This document shows, piece by piece, positions 33,055-41,853 of a stretch of 64,000 bases of DNA (position 1 is the stretch's first letter; each line of letters opens with the position of its first letter). The stretch is taken from positions 1 through 64,000 of the forward strand of contig JAMNXO010000007.1 in the NCBI GenBank assembly GCA_023653115.1. Direction: 5' to 3'. Made by a program: the position numbers and the translations under genes. The stretch is from Erythrobacter sp. Lineage in GTDB: Bacteria > Pseudomonadota > Alphaproteobacteria > Sphingomonadales > Sphingomonadaceae. The notes under the pieces are model-generated. The model saw only the letters and a program-made list of their open reading frames with translations. It ran no database searches and was not told the DNA's origin.

Positions 33055-34340
33055 CGCCGCGCCGCTGCCTGATGCGGGCAGCCGCGATCCTGCTGGCGGC
33101 GCTTCTTGCGGGCGCGCCGGTATGTGCCGCGGGGCAGGATGCCGGCAGCGCGGTGAGCGCCAGCTTCGGCGCCGAGGCACGGCTTCGTTATGAAGGCTAT
33201 GACGAACCGGCGTGGGGCGATGCCACGGATGATGCCTATCTCTGGCTAAGGTTGATACCCCGGGTGCAGATCGAAGCCGGGCCGGCCGCAGTCGTGATTC
33301 AGCCGATCATAGCCCATGCCATCGGGGTCACCGGCGGACCCGGCCCGACCGACCGGACAAGCATGGATCTGCTGCAGGCCTATGCCGAACTGCGCCAGCC
33401 GCTGGGTGAGGACACCAAAGTCTCGCTGCGTGCCGGGCGGATGTTGATCGCCCTTGGATCGCAGCGTCTGGTCGGCACCCGTTACGGCCCCAACGTGCCG
33501 CAGCCTTTCGACGGGGTTCAGGCGAGCCTGACCCGCGGATCGGCGCGGCTTGATCTGATCGACGCCCGCGCCGTGACGATCGGACCTGACGCCTTCGACG
33601 ATAGCTCCAGCGGCGGTCGCCGCCTGCGCAGCGCTTATCTTACCGCCGAGGCGGTGGATGACGTGCACTTCGATCTCTACTGGATCGGCTATTATAATCC
33701 TGCGGCGCGCATGGCGGGACTGATCGGCGCGGAGGCGCGTGACACCTTCGGCCTGCGTCTCTTCGGCGCGCGCGGGCGCGTATCGTGGAATTGGGAGACG
33801 ATGGTCCAGCGCGGCGCTTTTGCCGGACACAGGATCCGCGCATGGTCGCAGGCGACCGAGACGGCGATTACCTTTCCCGGCGCGCCGCTTGCCCCGCAAC
33901 TGCGCCTTCGCGCCAACATCGCCAGCGGAGATCGCGCTGCGACCGCAGGGAGCGTTGAGTCCTTCAACGCGATGTTCCCCAAGGGGCGCTATTTCGGTGA
34001 ACTCACCCCAATCGGCCCGCGCAACATCGTCAACGTTAACCCGGGCCTCGTGCTCTCGCCAGCAGAGCGGCTACGCGTCGAGCTCAATTTCGCCGCGTTC
34101 TGGCGCGCGTCTCGCACCGATTCGATCTACGATGTGGCTGGCCGCGAGATCCGCGCTGCCGGGACATCACAGGCGCGGCACATCGGCAATCTTGCCGAGG
34201 CGAGCCTCGCTGTCGATCTCGACAATGGCCTGTCGCTGTCAGTATCGCTCGGCGCCTTCACTGCCGGGCCATACATCCGCCAGACCGGACTGGGCGAGAC
34301 GATCCTGATGGTAGGCACCGAAGCAAACATCAGGTTCTGA
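33051..34340 (+). CDS. Alginate-export-type outer-membrane protein
   Basis: The 429-residue protein has a signal peptide (about residues 1-26, ending CAAGQ) and a barrel with an arginine-rich constriction pattern. It has RLRYEGYDEP near the start, RAGRMLIALGSQRLVGTR around 128-146, and closes with TEANIRF. It resembles the Alginate_exp/AlgE-like family of outer-membrane channels. Alginate itself need not be the substrate. Its place at the end of the chloroperoxidase operon suggests it admits or releases the operon's substrate through the outer membrane. Confidence 0.83.
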   Translation: MTPRRCLMRAAAILLAALLAGAPVCAAGQDAGSAVSASFGAEARLRYEGYDEPAWGDATDDAYLWLRLIPRVQIEAGPAAVVIQPIIAHAIGVTGGPGPTDRTSMDLLQAYAELRQPLGEDTKVSLRAGRMLIALGSQRLVGTRYGPNVPQPFDGVQASLTRGSARLDLIDARAVTIGPDAFDDSSSGGRRLRSAYLTAEAVDDVHFDLYWIGYYNPAARMAGLIGAEARDTFGLRLFGARGRVSWNWETMVQRGAFAGHRIRAWSQATETAITFPGAPLAPQLRLRANIASGDRAATAGSVESFNAMFPKGRYFGELTPIGPRNIVNVNPGLVLSPAERLRVELNFAAFWRASRTDSIYDVAGREIRAAGTSQARHIGNLAEASLAVDLDNGLSLSVSLGAFTAGPYIRQTGLGETILMVGTEANIRF

Positions 34341-34388
34341 AAGGCGCGCCCCTGTATCAGCCAGAGGAGCTGCCTTGGCACATCTACC

Positions 34389-35231
34389 CTATCCGCCCAG
34401 CCAATCGGCTGTAATCTGGCCCCTGTGTCCCTCGGGCGCCAGCGCGGCGCGCAGGGCTTCCAGCAGCGGCGGCAGTCCCTCCGTGAAGGCGTAGGGCGGG
34501 TTGACGATCAACAGGCCCGCGCCGTTATAGAGGCCGGGCTGATCGGCATCATACAGCCAATGCTCCACCGTCAGCAATTTCGGGATGCCGATCCTGCGCA
34601 GCTTGTCCTTCCACCGCTCATGCGCCGCACGGTCCTTCAGCGGATACCAGATCACCGTCACCCCGTGAGACCATTTGCGCATGGCGGCGGCAAGCGTGGC
34701 GGTGATGCGGGCGCGTTCGTCCGTCTGCTCGAAGGGCGGATCGACCACCACCACGCCGCGCGGTGTGCGGGTCGGCAGCAGCGCCAGCCATAGCTCATAG
34801 GCGTCGCGCTCGTGCACGGCGGCCGGCGTGCCGCGCATCGCGCCGCGCAGCGCATAGGCATCCTCGGGATGCTTTTCGTTGAGGATCAAGCCATCCTGCG
34901 GGCGTAGCAACTGCGCCAGAATGCGCGGGCTTCCCGGGTAGAGGCGCGGCTCTGCCCCCACATGATCCGCCTCATTCACCGCCTGCACGGCCGCGCGATA
35001 GTCGTCCAGCAACGGGTTCGCGTCGGCAAAGGCCCGCAGCACGCCCCCAGCGGCCTCGCCGGTGCGCCCGGCCTCCTCGCCATGAAGGTCGTACAGCCCG
35101 CAGCCCGCATGGGTGTCGATCAGCGTCAGCGCGCTTTCCTTGAGCTGCAAGGCCCGGACAAGAGCGATCAGCAGGCTGTGCTTCACAACATCGGCGCTGT
35201 TGCCGGCATGGAAGGAATGGCGATAATTCAT
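34389..35231 (-). CDS. rlmJ: 23S rRNA (adenine-2030-N6)-methyltransferase
   Basis: The 280-residue protein begins [19 protein letters not shown], the typical RlmJ opening. It has the SAM-binding [10 protein letters not shown] (38-47) and catalytic DPPF motif at 164-167. RlmJ methylates A2030 of 23S rRNA. Its start overlaps the end of rluE by 4 bp, so both rRNA-modification genes are coupled. Confidence 0.94.
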   Translation of the reverse strand: MNYRHSFHAGNSADVVKHSLLIALVRALQLKESALTLIDTHAGCGLYDLHGEEAGRTGEAAGGVLRAFADANPLLDDYRAAVQAVNEADHVGAEPRLYPGSPRILAQLLRPQDGLILNEKHPEDAYALRGAMRGTPAAVHERDAYELWLALLPTRTPRGVVVVDPPFEQTDERARITATLAAAMRKWSHGVTVIWYPLKDRAAHERWKDKLRRIGIPKLLTVEHWLYDADQPGLYNGAGLLIVNPPYAFTEGLPPLLEALRAALAPEGHRGQITADWLGG

Positions 35232-35776
35232 ACAGCGATTTCCTCAAACTGGCCCGGCGCGATCCCGGCGACAGTCCAGTCGCCGATCGACCATCGCACC
35301 AGCCTGAGGGTTGGCAGCCCGACCGCCGCTGTCATGCGCCGCACCTGCCGGTTGCGCCCTTCGCGGATGGTGATTTTCAGCCAGTGATCGGGAATGGACT
35401 TGCGCTGGCGGATCGGCGGATCGCGCGGCCACAGGTCCGGCGCGTCCATGCGCGCAATTTCGGCCGGCAGGGTCATGCCATCCTTGAGCCGGACGCCCTG
35501 CGCCAAGCGTTCCAGCGCCTCCTCCTGCGGATCGCCTTCGACCTGCACGAGGTAGGTCTTGGGCAGCTTGAAGCGCGGATCGGCAATGCGCGCCTGCAAC
35601 CGCCCGTCATCTGTGAGCAGCAGCAGGCCCTCGCTGTCCCGATCGAGCCTGCCCGCGGGATAGACACCCTTCACCGCAATGAAGTCCGACAAGGTGGCGC
35701 GAACCGTCGGTGATCCGCGGTCGGTGAATTGCGACAGGACCTCGAAGGGTTTGTTGAACAGAAGCAGCCGGGCCAT
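35228..35776 (-). CDS. rluE: 23S rRNA pseudouridine synthase E
   Basis: The 182-residue pseudouridine synthase of the RsuA/RluB class opens with [15 protein letters not shown] and has the catalytic aspartate D45 in [16 protein letters not shown]-terminal [11 protein letters not shown] follows. It isomerises a uridine in helix 93-type regions of 23S rRNA. No S4 domain is visible, consistent with RluE. It is the last chromosomal gene before the genomic island's left attachment site. Confidence 0.93.
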   Translation of the reverse strand: MARLLLFNKPFEVLSQFTDRGSPTVRATLSDFIAVKGVYPAGRLDRDSEGLLLLTDDGRLQARIADPRFKLPKTYLVQVEGDPQEEALERLAQGVRLKDGMTLPAEIARMDAPDLWPRDPPIRQRKSIPDHWLKITIREGRNRQVRRMTAAVGLPTLRLVRWSIGDWTVAGIAPGQFEEIAV

Positions 35777-35891
35777 CCTGCGCCCATATCGCGCGATTGC
35801 GGCGATGTCTTTAGGCCCCTGAGCCTTACAGATGCCGCCGCCCGGTTAGCTGGGCGCAGCGGGAAGAGCGGTGGGATTCTCGGGTTGTTCG

Positions 35892-35925
35892 GGAAGGCAG
35901 CGCTGGAGCGGTGAAGGGAATCGAA
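35892..35925. repeat. attL: partial copy of the tRNA-Gly 3' end
   Basis: A 34-base sequence from GGAAGG to AATCGAA here matches 51295-51328 with small differences (one missing G in the acceptor-stem segment and a shifted base before GCTGG). The second copy is the 3' part of a tRNA-Gly plus its downstream bases. Only the tRNA end is present here, not a tRNA, so it marks the far boundary of the integrated element. Confidence 0.88.
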
Positions 35926-35933
35926 ATAATATC

Positions 35934-35973
35934 ATATCAAATTGATAAATAATGTTTTACTTGATATCAAATT
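35934..35973. promoter_or_regulatory. AT-rich region with direct repeats inside attL
   Basis: The 10-mer ATATCAAATT occurs at 35934-35943 and again at 35964-35973, exactly 30 bp (about three helical turns) apart, in the only strongly AT-rich stretch near the left end. This layout suits binding of an excisionase or host bending factor during integration and excision. Confidence 0.45.
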
Positions 35974-35978
35974 CGAAA

Positions 35979-36000
35979 TGACCCCCAATGTGACCCCCAA
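35979..36000. repeat. Integrase arm-type sites, left end
   Basis: TGACCCCCA occurs twice with a 3-base spacer (22 bp). The same paired arrangement is at 51171-51192, with a further inverted copy at 51140-51149. Their symmetric location next to both att sites marks them as probable integrase arm-binding sites. Confidence 0.65.
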
Positions 36001-36496
36001 GCCTGCCGTATACCTCAATTTTCCATCACATTCAGCCGCACGCCCGAAGCAGAGCCAAGTCACCAGATCGTCGAACAGGGCGACTATTCGGTGCTGCTCT
36101 GGAGCTACATTTAATTGCTGTGTGCCGTAACAGCAGACTCAATCCCGCAAATTATATTGCCTCGCAACGCCCGGCAAGGCCATGCCGTCAGGCCTCTTTC
36201 GTATCAAACATGGCTCAATCCCGCCGAGAAAGCTGCAAGTTACTGACCGAGAGGCTACGAATGGCTGAACGTGACAGGTCAACGAAAGAATCCTTTTTCC
36301 AGAGAGGACCGGCAAGGGGAATTCGATCGTTACCAAGGGTAGGGTGTTTCAAGGTCGCTCACAGAATTTTTTTGATTTTTCGGCAGAAGTTGGACAAAAA
36401 TGGATGAAGGCTTTTTCAGATATCTTGTCGCATCTGTCGGTTATGATTTGCGAAGATCGGCAATTCGCGACTCAACTACGCACTAATAGGTGAGCC
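36001..36496. other. Gene-poor left end of the island
   Basis: About 500 bp of lower-GC DNA without a convincing gene. Short open frames here (for example 36120-36407) have no recognisable motif or ribosome-binding site. The 60 bp before 36497 probably hold the promoter of the Sel1 gene. Confidence 0.5.
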
Positions 36497-37420
36497 ATGA
36501 AACTGAACGCACCGCTGCTGCTGTTGAACATTGCTCTGGCTCTCTTGACGACCTTCTTTTCTGCTACGCCTGCTTTGGCTCGACAGAGCAACATCGATGC
36601 GACCAAAGAGGAGGTCGAGGCCATCGACACCGCCATAGCAAAGGGGGACTATTCGACAGCAGCTGTTTTGTTGAAACCCCTAGCCGAGCGTGGTGTTTTG
36701 CGAGCTCAGCGAGCGCTAGGGATTGCATATTTAGAAGGAAGAGGCGTAGCACAAGACGCGGCCGAGGGCCGAAAATGGTTGAAGCTCGCCGCGGATAGTG
36801 GCGAGTTAGATTCGCAGTTCACACTTGCGATGATGTACAAAGACGGCATTGGTTCCGAAAAAAACGAATACGTGGCCAGTCACTATCTGGCCTTGGCTGC
36901 GGCCCAAGGGGACTACGAGGCAAGCTTTGAATTGGGGAAGCTTTATGACCCAGGAATATTTGAGGGGGATACCCCAAAAATAACAATCCTCAGTAGGCAA
37001 TCCAAAAGACCAGCGAACATGGTTGAAAAAAATGCTGTCGAGGCCGCGAGATGGTATCGCCAAGCAGCAAGCGCTGGCGCTTCGGGCGCCCAGTACAATC
37101 TGGGCAATCTTTATGCCCAAGGTATTGGTGTCCCGCGCGACTATGCGCAGGCGGCTAATCTTTACAGGTTGGCTGCGCGGCAAGGCTCCGCGCCGGCCCA
37201 AACTGACTTGGGTGCACTTTATTCTAAAGGATTGGGCGTCACAGAAAATAACTATAAGGGATACTTGTGGTCGATCATCGCGGCAGCTTCTGGTGACGAT
37301 CAAGCCATAATCAACCGAGATGTTCTTGCTGGTCGACTCTCAGCAGCCGAACGTTCGGCTGCTGAACGACAGGCGGCGGCATGCGTGGAAGCGAAGTTCC
37401 AGCTTGAGATCTGCAACTAG
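36497..37420 (+). CDS. Secreted Sel1-repeat protein
   Basis: The 307-residue protein has a signal peptide (about residues 1-29, ending ATPALA). Five or six Sel1-like TPR repeats follow, with the recurring A-x-x-x-L-G-x-x-Y-x-x-G-x-G-V pattern (for example ALGIAYLEGRGVAQD near 77 and NLGNLYAQGIGVPRD near 202). Sel1 repeats are protein-interaction scaffolds. Codon use is distinctly less GC-rich than in the flanking chromosome, consistent with acquisition. It lies at the far (attL) end of the island and may be cargo; a function cannot be assigned. Confidence 0.85.
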   Translation: MKLNAPLLLLNIALALLTTFFSATPALARQSNIDATKEEVEAIDTAIAKGDYSTAAVLLKPLAERGVLRAQRALGIAYLEGRGVAQDAAEGRKWLKLAADSGELDSQFTLAMMYKDGIGSEKNEYVASHYLALAAAQGDYEASFELGKLYDPGIFEGDTPKITILSRQSKRPANMVEKNAVEAARWYRQAASAGASGAQYNLGNLYAQGIGVPRDYAQAANLYRLAARQGSAPAQTDLGALYSKGLGVTENNYKGYLWSIIAAASGDDQAIINRDVLAGRLSAAERSAAERQAAACVEAKFQLEICN

Positions 37421-37505
37421 CTTGCCGCCTGACCCGACCTTTGAGCCTGGCTACGGAAAAAGGCTCAGTGCGCAAACCGCCGCTTGCTTCAAGGCGAGCG
37501 GAGCC

Positions 37506-38183
37506 TCAGTTTCCTAGTCGCTCCAGATTGAAGGAGACCCCAAGCTCCTGCCATTCAGCTTCGTGGTTGCCGTCGTGATTGGGCATGCCTGGCTTGGTCA
37601 ATGTACCGCTCTTTTTCCAACCGTCGCTGGTTTGCCATCCGGCATAGCTTTTGATCGTGCGGCGGGGGGCTTCGTGCCACCGGATGTTGAAGGCCCAGTT
37701 GGTTGGGAAGAAATAGAGGCTGGCGTAGGGCAAGTGGTCGTGAATCCACCATGCCAGCTTAGTCCAATCGCCGGGATTGGGGAAAGCATCCACAAATTCC
37801 GGCAACACGATGCAGGCAGTTGCGCCCATTTTTTCTGCGGTGTCCCGGCGGTCCCAGATGTGGGCCGCGTAGTTCGCCTCATTCGATGCGCAGGTGTAGC
37901 CGGATTTGCCGGCGCGTTGCATTTCGCTGCCAAAGCCATTCACCTCGCAAGAACGATAGGCCGAGCGTATTGCAACGCGCCCGAATGCCCGTTGAAGCGG
38001 TTCAAGTAGCTCGTCGCAGAGCCTTGTACCTGCCGCGATTGCAAGATCGGGGTCGTCGGGCGCATTGAGCATGCCATGGACTGCAGCAATGTCTGAATAG
38101 AGGAAATCGCGCATGTAGAAGTGCTGCGACAAACGAACTCTGCCGAAATCATTGAGCGCTGAAACTGTCCTTGGTGGCTTCAT
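37506..38183 (-). CDS. M15-peptidase-like protein
   Basis: The 225-residue protein resembles the M15 peptidase/D-Ala-D-Ala carboxypeptidase fold: LSQHFYMRDFLYSDIA near residue 18, then IRSAYRSCEVN near 73-83, an AAHIWDRRD near 106, and a C-terminal WHE. Metal ligands of true M15 enzymes are only partly recognisable, so catalytic activity is uncertain. No signal peptide is seen, so it acts in the cytoplasm or is released by lysis. The ATG at 38183 is chosen over 38288 because the fold starts there. Confidence 0.65.
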   Translation of the reverse strand: MKPPRTVSALNDFGRVRLSQHFYMRDFLYSDIAAVHGMLNAPDDPDLAIAAGTRLCDELLEPLQRAFGRVAIRSAYRSCEVNGFGSEMQRAGKSGYTCASNEANYAAHIWDRRDTAEKMGATACIVLPEFVDAFPNPGDWTKLAWWIHDHLPYASLYFFPTNWAFNIRWHEAPRRTIKSYAGWQTSDGWKKSGTLTKPGMPNHDGNHEAEWQELGVSFNLERLGN

Positions 38184-38342
38184 GCGATTTTCCCTTCCAC
38201 CGCGTTGCCCCTGATTTGCTGCTATAGCTGCCTGCCTGAGCCTTATATCATGCGCCATCCGCTTCCCGAAAAGCCGAGTTCGCGACACGCTACGCGAAGT
38301 AGGCTAATGGCCCTGATCCCTGCGCGCAGGCTTCGAAGGGTC

Positions 38343-40595
38343 TCAAGTGACCTGGTTACCAAGCGCCTGATCGAACCAGTAGATCGCGGCCTGCCCTTCA
38401 TGCCGCGTAACGTCGCCGACTTGGCGGCTGTGACGGATCGCATTGCGTAGCTCGCTCAACTGATCAAACTTTCGACCGAGCTCTGCCTTGTTGGGGAAAA
38501 TGTCAGCAAAATTCGGACCGGTGATCTTGTTTTCGAAAACCGCTCGGAGCTCGGCGATGTCGGCGAATTGAAGAGCCCCGCTCAGCGACGCGAACCGCCC
38601 GTCATCGCCACCGGGTAGCTTCCTGATAGCGCTTGCAACGCGCGGTTCTATCTTTTCGCGGGCGTTATCGGGGAGCCGTGAAAAGTCGCCTTCGAGGCCT
38701 TTGACGACCAACGCACGCAAACTAAGCTCAATCCGTTCAACCGCATCGTTTAGTAGCCGCAAGTCGGGCGGTAGGTCGGCCCATTTGTCGAGCAGCTTTG
38801 TCTTGATCGTCGCGATGATCGTGCGTTGCCGCTCGCGGATGAACGCATCGAAATCGTCCGGACCAAAAGGGTCACGCAGCAATACGTCCAACGCAGCTGG
38901 GCTGATGAAGTGGGATTGGAGAATTTCCTCAACCTTCTCCCGTCCGTTGTCGGCGATAAGTTTGGCAAGATAGACATTGGGCAGGCGCGCGCCGATGACA
39001 TGCTGGTTTGTGTGATCGGTCAACGGCGTGCGATTGAGGATCGTATCGATCGAAGCGTTCGCACTACCTAGGTTTTTGACGCCCCAGCTCTTCGGAACGA
39101 TGTGATGGTCGTTGAGCTCAGCAGGCGCGGGCACTGCACCGCTCACGAAATCACGTGCGCCAGAGATCACTGCCAAGTTGAATATGGCTCTGAACTGCGC
39201 CGTGCCTTTCTTCGTCTCGTTGGCTAGATCGAGCTGCGACGCACGGTTCCGGAATTCGGTGACAGCGGGCGGCTCCGCGTCTTCATCACTGAACCACTTG
39301 CGCAGCGACTGGATGTCGCGTGCGGCCGTGGTTTCGCTCGAGGCGGAATACTGACCAGTGAATATCGAGGCCCAATACCACAGCGAGAAGCGTGACCGCG
39401 CGGCCAGCCTCTGCTCCGTCGGCAGGCCGTCGATTTCACGCAGTGCGGCGGCAAACACCGGTAAAATCGAGTCGTAGGGCAGATAGCGGGGGCTTGATAC
39501 GCCGAACTCGTGCGGATGACTCAGCGTCGCGATTGCCTTCTTCAGAGCAGCTACCGCGACGTCCCAACGTTCGCGAAAGTCTGCGTCGTCAGCGACCAAT
39601 ACCTTTTCTTCAAAGCTGCCGTCAGGATTGCGTGTTCGTCGTGTTGTGCCGGGCAGCAAGTGATAGAGATACTGCGGCGAGCAATAGGTCTGCGCCAGGA
39701 TCGACATGACCTGAAGAATGTAAATGTTGAGCTTCGGGCTATCGATGAAGTCCAACTGGGGCGCGGCTTTTGACCAAAGGTCGGTGCGCAGTTGCACACC
39801 CTTGGGTTTCAGTAGCGCGTTCAAGAGGTCGAATACGTCGAGCCGCACGCCCTTAGAGTTGATCTGGGTAAAGATGTCGCAGACCCGGGCAAGCTCGAGG
39901 TCGCGGTCAAGCTCAATGTAGCTGATCTTGGATTGGCTGATGATGCCTGTGGCAAGAGTGCGGAAGCGCGCCGCATCCTCATGGGCCTGTGCAGCCTCGG
40001 CGCGCGCTTCATCGTCCTCGGCAGCCTTTTCCATGGCCTCCCAAACGGCGGAATAGCCGGATGTCCAATCGGCGAACGCAAGCAGATCGGCAGCGTATGC
40101 GAGCGGGAAGCAGTGGTTCTCATACTGCCGCTTAACATTGCCAAAATGCGCTTCAGCCCCAGCGACCCCTGCCCCCTTGCCGGGGGTCACGAAGGCGTAA
40201 TCGAATGCCTCGTCGAATTCACCGGCCATAAACCGATCAAGGCGGATGTAATATAGCGCACGGCTGGCGCGCGTCGGCAGCTTTACATCGGGAGCCAGAA
40301 AGGCATAGCCGCTCGCGGTCAGGCGCTGTTGCCCGTCGAGGACGATGTGCTCCGGATTGGCCTTGCTCTGGCCGTGCAGCCCTTCGCAAGCAAGCTTGTC
40401 AAAATTCTCTGGTTTGCCTTTCCAGATCAGCAAGCTGCCGATGTAATATTCGAGGAAAATCGAGCGGGTCAGGTCACGGATGTCGCGCGCTTTCCATTCA
40501 AAGTCGCGTTGAAAATCGGGAACCATGAAGCGCCCTTCGCGCACCCAGTTGAGCAGTGAGCTGAATACGATGTCCTTGGGTGTCTGATCACGCAT
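38343..40595 (-). CDS. DUF262/DUF1524 protein, GmrSD-like nuclease
   Basis: The 750-residue protein has an N-terminal DUF262 domain with VPDFQRDFEW (25-34) and the nucleotide-binding DGQQRLT (87-93). A His-Me-finger-like motif is at 496-501 (DHHIVP), followed by N-R-T-P-L-T-x-H-T-N, as in DUF1524. This domain pair defines GmrSD-type (type IV) restriction enzymes, which cut modified phage DNA, and other defence proteins. Its ATG overlaps the hsdS stop by 8 bp, so it is made as the fourth product of the type I operon. A C-terminal domain after residue 540 has no recognised identity. Confidence 0.85.
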   Translation of the reverse strand: MRDQTPKDIVFSSLLNWVREGRFMVPDFQRDFEWKARDIRDLTRSIFLEYYIGSLLIWKGKPENFDKLACEGLHGQSKANPEHIVLDGQQRLTASGYAFLAPDVKLPTRASRALYYIRLDRFMAGEFDEAFDYAFVTPGKGAGVAGAEAHFGNVKRQYENHCFPLAYAADLLAFADWTSGYSAVWEAMEKAAEDDEARAEAAQAHEDAARFRTLATGIISQSKISYIELDRDLELARVCDIFTQINSKGVRLDVFDLLNALLKPKGVQLRTDLWSKAAPQLDFIDSPKLNIYILQVMSILAQTYCSPQYLYHLLPGTTRRTRNPDGSFEEKVLVADDADFRERWDVAVAALKKAIATLSHPHEFGVSSPRYLPYDSILPVFAAALREIDGLPTEQRLAARSRFSLWYWASIFTGQYSASSETTAARDIQSLRKWFSDEDAEPPAVTEFRNRASQLDLANETKKGTAQFRAIFNLAVISGARDFVSGAVPAPAELNDHHIVPKSWGVKNLGSANASIDTILNRTPLTDHTNQHVIGARLPNVYLAKLIADNGREKVEEILQSHFISPAALDVLLRDPFGPDDFDAFIRERQRTIIATIKTKLLDKWADLPPDLRLLNDAVERIELSLRALVVKGLEGDFSRLPDNAREKIEPRVASAIRKLPGGDDGRFASLSGALQFADIAELRAVFENKITGPNFADIFPNKAELGRKFDQLSELRNAIRHSRQVGDVTRHEGQAAIYWFDQALGNQVT

Positions 40596-41853
40596 TGGTG
40601 GGCTCCGATGATTTGGTGCGCCTCCCGCGCTTAGCCTTCGGCGCGGCGGCGCGTTGGGCTCGGATGCGGTCGAGGAGGATGGTGGCGGGTTCGTCGTTCG
40701 GGTCCTGCGGGACCAATTCGCCGCGGAATGCCTTCGCGAGGATGGCAGCTTCCAGCCGGTCGAGCAGCACGCGGGCGCGGGCAGCTTCAGCTTCGAGGCG
40801 GTCGGCGCGAGCGATCAAAGCATCGGCCTTTTTCGCTGCTTCAATTTGACTGATCAATGGAAGCTGCGGAAACGGCAAATCGGCCAAATCTTCCTTATTG
40901 AAACCGTCTTGCGCACTCCGGGAAATCTCCCGTAGCCGGCCTTGGAACGTTTCGCCTTTCAGCCAATGAAACAAAAACCTTGGGTCAGTAACGGCACGAT
41001 CAAACATCATCTTCACCAGGGCAACGTTGTATGCGCCAGCCTTGCCCGTGAGTATCTTCCCTACGCTGGCCCCATATCGTCCGATCATAATGTCATCGGC
41101 TTCGCACCGAGGCCACTTGCCGTTGTCGTCGATATAAACCGCCTTATGATCAGATGCGAAATCTCGAATTTGTAGCAGCCGGATGCGACCAGCCGCTGGC
41201 GCTGCGTGGAATGTCGACTTCGGCGGTTGAGAACCGCCTTTGTAATCAAGCACCTGTTCGAAGCGGACTGTTGCAGCGCCAGCAGCGGCTGCGACGGCAG
41301 AAATGGCTGCTTGCCTCAAACGAGCCGCCAAAAACGGCACCTGGTCCAATTCTTTGCGTCCGCGGGCGAGGCGGGTGGTCAGAGCGTCCAGCTTGGCGAC
41401 GATGCGGCGCTGTTCAGCAAGTGGGGGAAGAGCTGTCGAATGCGCGAGAAATGGACCGCGATTGATGTGCTTCATCGTCGAGCCATGCAGATGCTCGGAC
41501 GCGGCCATCTCGGCGATCAGCTCACGAAGCTGGAAGAAAAGAAACCTCGAATCGACGCACTCCGATGGCGTAACCTTGAAAATGTGCTGGTTGAGCACAG
41601 CGTCTTCCCGGTCCCAGATGAATGCATCCAACGTCGCGGACCAGCTTGCTAGAAGGTCTCCCTTCCTAACCCGGTACCGCTCATCGAATGTGCGCTTCGT
41701 TCGGTTCAGAGGCTTAGAAGGAACGGTAAGGTTCTGAATGCGGATAATTCCAATGCCCTTGTCAGTCCAATCAGTGGGCTTGAATGCCATGCCATTCAGA
41801 TACTCACCTAAGTCGTCAACGGTGGCCTCTGCCCATCCTGTCGGCAAAGTCAC
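40588..41853 (-). CDS. hsdS: Type I restriction enzyme specificity subunit
   Basis: The 421-residue HsdS has two target-recognition domains (about 1-170 and 200-370), each followed by a conserved helical region (LPPLAEQRRIVAKLDAL near 142; LPLISQIEAAKKADALIA near 335). It determines the DNA site that the HsdM/HsdR complex modifies or cuts. It starts with GTG, overlapping the hsdM stop by 4 bp. The sequence of the recognised site cannot be predicted from here. Recombination of target domains is common, so this gene is likely the most variable of the operon. Confidence 0.95.
   Translation of the reverse strand: MTLPTGWAEATVDDLGEYLNGMAFKPTDWTDKGIGIIRIQNLTVPSKPLNRTKRTFDERYRVRKGDLLASWSATLDAFIWDREDAVLNQHIFKVTPSECVDSRFLFFQLRELIAEMAASEHLHGSTMKHINRGPFLAHSTALPPLAEQRRIVAKLDALTTRLARGRKELDQVPFLAARLRQAAISAVAAAAGAATVRFEQVLDYKGGSQPPKSTFHAAPAAGRIRLLQIRDFASDHKAVYIDDNGKWPRCEADDIMIGRYGASVGKILTGKAGAYNVALVKMMFDRAVTDPRFLFHWLKGETFQGRLREISRSAQDGFNKEDLADLPFPQLPLISQIEAAKKADALIARADRLEAEAARARVLLDRLEAAILAKAFRGELVPQDPNDEPATILLDRIRAQRAAAPKAKRGRRTKSSEPTNA

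Noticed and set aside
35902..35925. Second tRNA-Gly
   Set aside because: Only the 3' end of the tRNA is present, with no D- or anticodon arms; it is an attachment-site copy.
35942..36130. 62-codon and 95-codon open frames at the island's left end (to 36407)
   Set aside because: No ribosome-binding site, no motif, and they cross the probable integrase-binding sites.
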